Shown here piece after piece: positions 26,936 through 31,085 of a stretch of 31,085 nt of DNA. The notes beneath the pieces are model-generated. The model made no database searches. It saw nothing but the letters and a program-made list of their open reading frames with translations, and was not told the origin of the DNA. This DNA comes from a virus. Position 1 is the first letter of the stretch; each line of letters starts with the position of its first letter. The stretch spans positions 1-31,085 of the IMG/VR virus record IMGVR_UViG_3300046529_000513. One strand, written 5' to 3'. A program made the position numbers and the translations under genes.

Positions 26936-28915
26936 TTACTTTGCCTCCGACCAGCGGTCCACGATCTTCACGTCCGACGAGAGTGGGACGCGCAGGAGTT
27001 TCTGGATTCCTTCGCCGAGCATGGCTTCCCGAACCAGGTCGGCGCATTCCTCGGCCCGGTCCTCCGGCGCGAGCGTCACGAGTTCGTCGTGCACGGAGAG
27101 GATCAGGCGCATTTCGTCCGGCAGTGCGCTGTTCAGCCGGATCATGGCCAGTTTGATCAGGTCGGCGGCGGATCCCTGGATGAGGGAGTTCACCGCCTGG
27201 CGCTCGGCTCCCATCCGCAGGCCGTTGTTCTGGCTGAGGATGAGCGGCAGGCGCCGCTTGCGGCCGAGCAGGGTGCGGATGTGTGCGGGCCGACGCGACC
27301 GGCACACTCGGATGACTTCTTCCTTGAAGCGGTAGATCTCCGGGAACATCTTCTGGTGCATCTCCATGAACCGCTTGGCGTCCTTGACGGAGATGCCTGC
27401 CATCGAGGCGACCTTGTCCGGGCCCGCGCCGTACACGACGGCGAAGTTGATGCCCTTGGCGACCTGGCGGAAGTCGATGCAGGTGCGGTCGCCTTCCTTG
27501 ACCCGCCGCATGAACTCCTGCGGGTCCACACCCATCAGCGCGGCAGCCGTCGCCGAGTGCGGGTCGACGCCGTTGTGGAACCCCTTGTAGAGGTCGCCAC
27601 GGCCGATGAAGTGCGCGAGCACGACGAGTTCGATCTGCCCGTAGTCCGCGACGACCAGCTTGTAGCCGGGCGGTGCGACGAACAGGCCACGGATCCGCTT
27701 GCCGAGGTCGGTGTCGGGCCGGGGGATGTTCTGGAGGTTGGGTTCGCGGCAGGAGAACCGGCCGGTCACCGTCCCGTACTGGACGAAGTCGGCGTGGATC
27801 CTGCCGTTGAAGATCCGGCACGGCTTCTTCGGGTCGTCCTCGACACCGAGGTACGCGATGGGGTAGTCGAGCAACTTGCTGACTTCCGCGTACTCCAGCA
27901 TCTTCTTGACGACCGGGTTGTTGGGGTGCTTCTCCAGGCTGTCGGAGTCGGTGCTGAAGTCCTTCCACTCCAGCGTCTGGCCCGCGTCGCGCTTCTTCTT
28001 GCCGCCGTCGGTGGGCTTCATCGGCTTGAGGCCCTGGCCGCCGTCGCTCTTGGGGGCGTACAGCACCTCGGCCTTCTGCGCCGGGGCGTTCAGGTTGAAC
28101 TGCTTGCCTGCGGCCCGGTAGATGTCGGCCTCGATGTCGACGAGCCGGACGGACATGTCCTGTACCAGCTCACGCATCGCGGCTTCGTCGACCGGTGCTC
28201 CGGTGATGCCCATGTCGAGCAGCACCCCAAGGACGTCCTCCTCCAGGCGCCGGACGTGGGTGAGGTTCTGCTCCTTGATCTGGTTCTGGTACCGCTTCCA
28301 GAGCAGCCACGTGTACTTCGCGTCCATGTACGCGTAGTGCGCGACCTTGGAGAAGGGGTGGGCCTCGACGCACTTGCCGACGTTCTCGGTGTCGTAGTCG
28401 ACCTTGTAGTAGCGCTTGATCAACTCCTTCAGGCCCTTTTGCTTCATGTTCTCGTCGAGGAGCCACTGAAGGACGATGGTGTCGCTGTACTCCGGCGGGC
28501 AGATCTCGCCCCAGTACTTCGCCGTGGAGATCAGGTCGAACGTGGCGTTATGCGCGATCTTGATCTTGTCTTCGGCGAAGAACAGCGGCCGGAGGATGGA
28601 GAAGACCTCGCTCGGGAGCATCTGCTCCGGCGGGGCGTCGTAGACGGCCGGGATGGCGTCGAACTTGTTGGTGAGCCGGTTCTTCTTGCGGGTGGCCTTG
28701 CTGATCAGGACGTCGCCGTTGGGGTGCCCGAAGGGGATGGCGTAGGCCATGCCGTCGGAGGCCAGGGAGAGCCAGTTGGCGACGTTCTGCGTCGGGACGC
28801 CTCGGTTGGGGCCGAAGGTCTCGATGTCGAATGCGAAGGCCGGACGCTCCATGAAGCGCTCGACCACGGTATTAAGTCGGTCGGGGGTGAGGATGACGGA
28901 GTTGCGGATCTTCAC
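26936..28915 (-). CDS. polA: Family A DNA polymerase with 3'-5' exonuclease, 659 aa
   Basis: Exonuclease: FDIET (Asp30, Glu32), HNATFD (Asp127) and YAYMD (Tyr194, Asp198), all intact, so proofreading is expected. Polymerase: motif A ADYGQIEL (Asp424, Glu429), motif B RQVAKGINF followed by YG (Arg483, Lys487, Phe491, Tyr495) and motif C SVHDEL (His609, Asp610). There is no 5'-nuclease domain. Motif A has Gly at the position usually Ser and Val where an Arg is usual after Leu. Length suits phage replicative polymerases. GTG at 28915 has GGAG. Codons 14-16 carry the CTTAATACC word. A terminator-like hairpin lies upstream. Confidence 0.95.
   Translation of the reverse strand: MKIRNSVILTPDRLNTVVERFMERPAFAFDIETFGPNRGVPTQNVANWLSLASDGMAYAIPFGHPNGDVLISKATRKKNRLTNKFDAIPAVYDAPPEQMLPSEVFSILRPLFFAEDKIKIAHNATFDLISTAKYWGEICPPEYSDTIVLQWLLDENMKQKGLKELIKRYYKVDYDTENVGKCVEAHPFSKVAHYAYMDAKYTWLLWKRYQNQIKEQNLTHVRRLEEDVLGVLLDMGITGAPVDEAAMRELVQDMSVRLVDIEADIYRAAGKQFNLNAPAQKAEVLYAPKSDGGQGLKPMKPTDGGKKKRDAGQTLEWKDFSTDSDSLEKHPNNPVVKKMLEYAEVSKLLDYPIAYLGVEDDPKKPCRIFNGRIHADFVQYGTVTGRFSCREPNLQNIPRPDTDLGKRIRGLFVAPPGYKLVVADYGQIELVVLAHFIGRGDLYKGFHNGVDPHSATAAALMGVDPQEFMRRVKEGDRTCIDFRQVAKGINFAVVYGAGPDKVASMAGISVKDAKRFMEMHQKMFPEIYRFKEEVIRVCRSRRPAHIRTLLGRKRRLPLILSQNNGLRMGAERQAVNSLIQGSAADLIKLAMIRLNSALPDEMRLILSVHDELVTLAPEDRAEECADLVREAMLGEGIQKLLRVPLSSDVKIVDRWSEAK
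28868..28876 (-). repeat. CTTAATACC word, copy 14
   Basis: Codons 14-16 of the DNA polymerase, upstream of the exonuclease domain, followed by GTGG. Confidence 0.9.
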
Positions 28916-28950
28916 AGCGGGCTCCGGTGGTGGTGGATGGGGAAGCTGAG

Positions 28951-28983
28951 GGGGAGGCCCCAGCGCTGTGCTGGAGCCTCCCC
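28951..28983 (-). terminator. Hairpin between the ssDNA-binding and polymerase genes
   Basis: Arms GGGGAGGCCCCAGC and GCTGGAGCCTCCCC (14 bp with one mismatch), 5-base loop, 11 bases after the stop at 28995. It is followed on the minus strand by CCTCAGCTTCCCC, with no U-run. It is very stable and probably reduces transcription into the polymerase gene. Confidence 0.65.
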
Positions 28984-28994
28984 GTCGGAGGCTG

Positions 28995-29810
28995 CTAGTC
29001 GTTCAGGATCTCGCGGACGATGACCTTGAGTTCCGTGCGCCGGGTGACCTGGAGGATGTCCTCGTCGTACGCCTTGGCGTCGAACGTCTCCAGGTCGTCC
29101 TCGCTCAGGGGCTCGATGTCCCAGTCGTCGAGGAGGTCACGCTCCTTGACCGGCGTGATGTAGTAGTTGGTCTTCTTGTTCTTGGTCTCCTTGCGGACGG
29201 AGAAGTAGAGGTCGTCGCGGTTGATCGGCGACGTCTTCTTGTCCTTGGCGTAGTTCTTCAGGATGTCCGCGACCATCGGGCCGACCTGCCAGACCTTGAC
29301 CTGCGGGTCCTCGGGGTCGGTGAAGTCGACGACGTTGAAGGAGACCTGCTGGCTGGGCTTGTCACCCGCGTCGTCGCACAGCGGGCACTTGCTCTCCAGG
29401 CAGGTGAAGGACTTCTTGCCGGAGCGCTCGATCCAGTGCTGGAGGAAGACCAGGAACGGCTCCTCGTCCAGGAACTTCACGATCACGGACTCGGTGGACG
29501 CCTTGAAGTTGTCGGGGAAGCCGGAGGACGCCTGCTTGGTCTTCTCGTACGATCCCCAGCCACGGCCGCCGACCTTCGGCGTGGGCTCGTCGTCCTCGTC
29601 GTCGTCCTCGTCACGCGCGGGGGCGCGGCGGGAGCGTCGGGAGGTGTCGGCCTCCTCGGTATTAAGGCTGCGGCGCGAGCCTCGGCGGGAGCCACGGGCC
29701 GGGGCCTCGTCCTCTTCCTCCGCGTAGCCCTGCTCGTCCTCGGGCTCGTCGGCCGGGGAGTACGCCTCGGTGTCGCGGGCGGTGCGGCGGCGGGTCAGGG
29801 TGCGGGGCAT
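28995..29810 (-). CDS. Probable zinc-containing ssDNA-binding protein, 271 aa
   Basis: The N-terminal 80 residues are Arg-, Glu- and Asp-rich and disordered. The folded part starts near 83; His125, Cys137, Cys142 and Cys145 (CLESKCPLC) give an HCCC zinc site as in T4 gp32-like proteins, and an OB-like strand pattern follows (FNVVDF, KVWQVG, LYFSVRKE, YYITPV). Gene order, before the polymerase, supports the role: coating ssDNA and recruiting replication proteins. The acidic segment is N-terminal here; in gp32 it is at the C-terminus. ATG at 29810 has AGGAGA. Codons 49-51 carry the CTTAATACC word in the disordered part. Confidence 0.6.
   Translation of the reverse strand: MPRTLTRRRTARDTEAYSPADEPEDEQGYAEEEDEAPARGSRRGSRRSLNTEEADTSRRSRRAPARDEDDDEDDEPTPKVGGRGWGSYEKTKQASSGFPDNFKASTESVIVKFLDEEPFLVFLQHWIERSGKKSFTCLESKCPLCDDAGDKPSQQVSFNVVDFTDPEDPQVKVWQVGPMVADILKNYAKDKKTSPINRDDLYFSVRKETKNKKTNYYITPVKERDLLDDWDIEPLSEDDLETFDAKAYDEDILQVTRRTELKVIVREILND
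29658..29666 (-). repeat. CTTAATACC word, copy 15 (13-mer)
   Basis: Codons 49-51 in the disordered N-terminus of the ssDNA-binding protein; belongs to the set CTTAATACCGAGG (29654-29666). Confidence 0.9.
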
Positions 29811-30047
29811 TCAGTTCTCCTGCTGGTAGAGGTGTACGTAAGAGGATGCTTCGCCCGTGTTGAGCCGGGCTTCCTCGATGTCGGCCGCGAGGGCCTTGGT
29901 GATCTGGTCGGTGGCGACCTTGTCCAGGTCGTCGAGGGTGCGTGCCTTGGGGAAGTCGTCGGTGGTGATGTCGACTTCGTAGCCGAACTCCACCCACTCG
30001 AAGTTCCCCATGGACACGTGGTGCTTCTGGCTCTTGACGATCCTCAC
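29811..30047 (-). CDS. Hypothetical protein, 78 aa, GTG start
   Basis: GTG at 30047 overlaps the upstream stop as GTGA; the gene ends directly at the start of the ssDNA-binding gene, so all three are coupled. It is mixed alpha/beta with acidic segments and no Cys. It contains Leu-Asn-Thr at 63-65 encoded CTC AAC ACG, not by the repeated word. The family is not recognised. Confidence 0.64.
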   Translation of the reverse strand: MRIVKSQKHHVSMGNFEWVEFGYEVDITTDDFPKARTLDDLDKVATDQITKALAADIEEARLNTGEASSYVHLYQQEN

Positions 30048-30514
30048 TCGTCGCCCGCCAGGGCCTTGAAGAGGGCGACGACGCGCTCGGTGAAGCGGGT
30101 GCCCTTGATGGGCTTCTGGTGGGACACGAGGACGCCTTCCTCGTGCGCGATGCGGACCATGCCCTCGACCTGCTCGCGGATGTACAGGCGGCGTCGGCCG
30201 CGTACGTCTCCGTCCTTGCCCGGGGACTGGTAGGTGCTCTTGGGAATGACTCCCTCGCGCTCCCACTTCCGGATGGTCACGGGCTGTCGTCCCAGCGCCT
30301 TGGCGAGGTCGCCGACGGTGAAGAACTCCGTCTCGACTCCGGCCACGACGTACTTACGGGGCTTGGCGTCCCATGCTCCGGGTTCGGCCGCCGACGCGGC
30401 GGCCTCGGTATTAAGGCGGTTGCGGTGACGTACCAGGGGGCGCGTCGAGCCGGGGTAGAACTGCTCACCGAGTTCGGCGAAGGACTGGTCGATGGTGTCT
30501 GCGACGGTGCTCAT
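30044..30514 (-). CDS. MerR-like helix-turn-helix protein, 156 aa
   Basis: ATG at 30514 has AGGAG eight bases upstream. Residues 64-90 (FFTVGDLAKALGRQPVTIRKWEREG) form a MerR/excisionase-type helix-turn-helix, followed by a basic wing with RGRRRLY at 105-111. The N-terminal 55 residues are probably flexible. Winged-helix MerR proteins bind DNA as dimers; no effector domain is present, and the C-terminus is helical. It could regulate phage genes or recognise a repeated site, but no target is shown. Codons 34-36 carry the CTTAATACC word. Confidence 0.78.
   Translation of the reverse strand: MSTVADTIDQSFAELGEQFYPGSTRPLVRHRNRLNTEAAASAAEPGAWDAKPRKYVVAGVETEFFTVGDLAKALGRQPVTIRKWEREGVIPKSTYQSPGKDGDVRGRRRLYIREQVEGMVRIAHEEGVLVSHQKPIKGTRFTERVVALFKALAGDE
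30407..30415 (-). repeat. CTTAATACC word, copy 16 (13-mer)
   Basis: Codons 34-36 of the MerR-like protein; belongs to the set CTTAATACCGAGG (30403-30415). This is the rightmost copy. Confidence 0.9.
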
Positions 30515-30529
30515 GTGGTGGGTCTCCTA

Positions 30530-31006
30530 TCAGCCGCGAATGGGCTTGAACGCGAAGGACTCGGTCTCGGTGAACAGTCCGTCCAGTTCCTCGTCGGTGA
30601 TGACGCCTTCCTGGTTGAGGACGTACAACTCGTCCTGGTCCAGGACCTCCTGGGTCACCTGCTTGAAGACCCGGTCGCGGATCCCCTTGGCGTTGACCAG
30701 GGTCTCGACGGCCTCTTCGTCCAGGTTCACGCTGACGCGGCGCTCACGCTTGACCTCGGTGAACTTCTGGCCGTTGACCTCGATGGGCGGGTCCAACTTC
30801 CAGAACTTGCTGCCCTTCTCGTCGATGTCGCCGTTGGCGTCCACGTGGACGCTGACCTCGTCGCGCAACTTGTTCTTGCGGGTGACGATCTCGGTCTCCT
30901 GGAACTTCAGGGCCAGGAACTGGCGGGTCTTCTCCCAGGGGGCGGCCTGGTTGAGGGAGATGGGGCGCTCGATGCGCTGGGTTGCTCGTCTCTGCACGGT
31001 AGCCAT
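30530..31006 (-). CDS. Hypothetical protein, 158 aa
   Basis: ATG at 31006 follows AAAGAGAG, a weak ribosome site at about nine bases. The protein is hydrophilic: a basic N-terminus (residues 1-13), a strand-rich central part containing DANGDIDEKG, and an acidic helical end before a basic tail. No Cys, no known motif. It is the first gene after the promoter at the right window edge and leads the replication gene set, so it may be early and abundant. Confidence 0.7.
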   Translation of the reverse strand: MATVQRRATQRIERPISLNQAAPWEKTRQFLALKFQETEIVTRKNKLRDEVSVHVDANGDIDEKGSKFWKLDPPIEVNGQKFTEVKRERRVSVNLDEEAVETLVNAKGIRDRVFKQVTQEVLDQDELYVLNQEGVITDEELDGLFTETESFAFKPIRG

Positions 31007-31055
31007 AGAGCGGGGCTCTCTTTCTACGGAGTAGTAGGTCGGTTGAGCAGGTCCG

Positions 31056-31084
31056 ACTCTACATTACGTCTTCGAGATTGTCCA
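31056..31084 (-). promoter_or_regulatory. Promoter at the right window edge
   Basis: TGGACA (31084-31079), a 17-base spacer and TAGAGT (31061-31056) on the minus strand. The -10 and spacer length equal those at 2.34 kb, and the leader has ACCTGCTCAACCG, like the other leaders. The -35 is one base off TTGACA. The upstream ATTACG box, if present, lies outside the window. It would serve the replication genes. Confidence 0.6.
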
Positions 31085-31085
31085 T

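Noticed and set aside
26705-29023. Long + strand open frame (772 codons) opposite the polymerase and the helical 155-aa protein gene
   Set aside because: Antisense shadow created by G/C-rich third positions; the minus-strand frame holds a complete family A polymerase.
29856-29864. Another Leu-Asn-Thr, in the 78-aa protein
   Set aside because: Encoded CTC AAC ACG, so it is not a copy of the word. It serves as a contrast showing that this tripeptide is normally written with other codons.
31059-31085. Short frame at the right edge (ATG then eight codons to TAG) as a gene end
   Set aside because: The same bases form the promoter for the 158-aa gene; nothing more can be said without the sequence beyond the edge.
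1-31085. tRNA genes, CRISPR arrays, insertion sequences, att sites, integrase
   Set aside because: No cloverleaf with a CCA-type end, no spaced direct repeats, no transposase or recombinase motif was seen on either strand.

Overview
The window looks like part of a lytic-style double-stranded DNA phage genome infecting Streptomyces or a related high-GC actinobacterium. The evidence is strong G+C bias at third codon positions, densely packed genes joined by ATGA, GTGA and TAATG stop/start overlaps, and actinobacterial families (WhiB, a TIGR04338-like metallohydrolase, DUF2786) beside phage replication genes. All 53 supported genes lie on the minus strand, so the window is read from its right end to its left end. 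No integrase, tRNA, CRISPR array, insertion sequence or recognisable capsid, portal, terminase or tail gene was seen.

Reading right to left: (1) 31.08-28.9 kb, a promoter at the window edge, then two short unknown genes, a MerR-like DNA-binding protein and a probable zinc-containing ssDNA-binding protein. (2) 28.9-17.1 kb, DNA replication, recombination and nucleotide supply: family A DNA polymerase, class II ribonucleotide reductase, RecA-like recombinase, Hjc-like nuclease, WhiB protein, Cas4-like nuclease, RNA ligase, ThyX, dNMP kinase and an endonuclease VII-type HNH protein. (3) 17.0-11.3 kb, a SpoVS-family protein, seven mostly short unknown proteins plus one of 584 residues, and a GH25 endolysin. 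(4) 11.2-5.2 kb, a nucleotidyltransferase-like protein, a ParB/Srx-like protein, a degenerate HAD-like protein, a small membrane protein, a Pro/Ala-rich protein with two possible sliding-clamp-binding peptides, and a TGT/DpdA-like protein. (5) 5.2-0 kb, short genes expressed from three strong promoters that share an upstream box and a common leader.

The most unusual signal is a 9-bp word, CTTAATACC on the coding strand (GGTATTAAG on the + strand). It occurs 16 times exactly and once or twice as a variant between 5.5 and 30.4 kb. It is always on the same strand, always inside a gene, and always read as Leu-Asn-Thr with the rare codons CTT and AAT. The host proteins are unrelated and the position in each differs, so selection appears to act on the DNA or RNA word and not on the peptide. 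It is absent from the left 5.5 kb. Four copies extend to an identical 13-mer. Its function is unknown. Candidates are a dispersed polar protein-binding site (compare mycobacteriophage stoperators), a replication or recombination signal, or an mRNA element.

Functional calls rest on motifs read by eye. No database search was possible, and the small hypothetical genes are called from start sites, ribosome-binding sites and overlaps.
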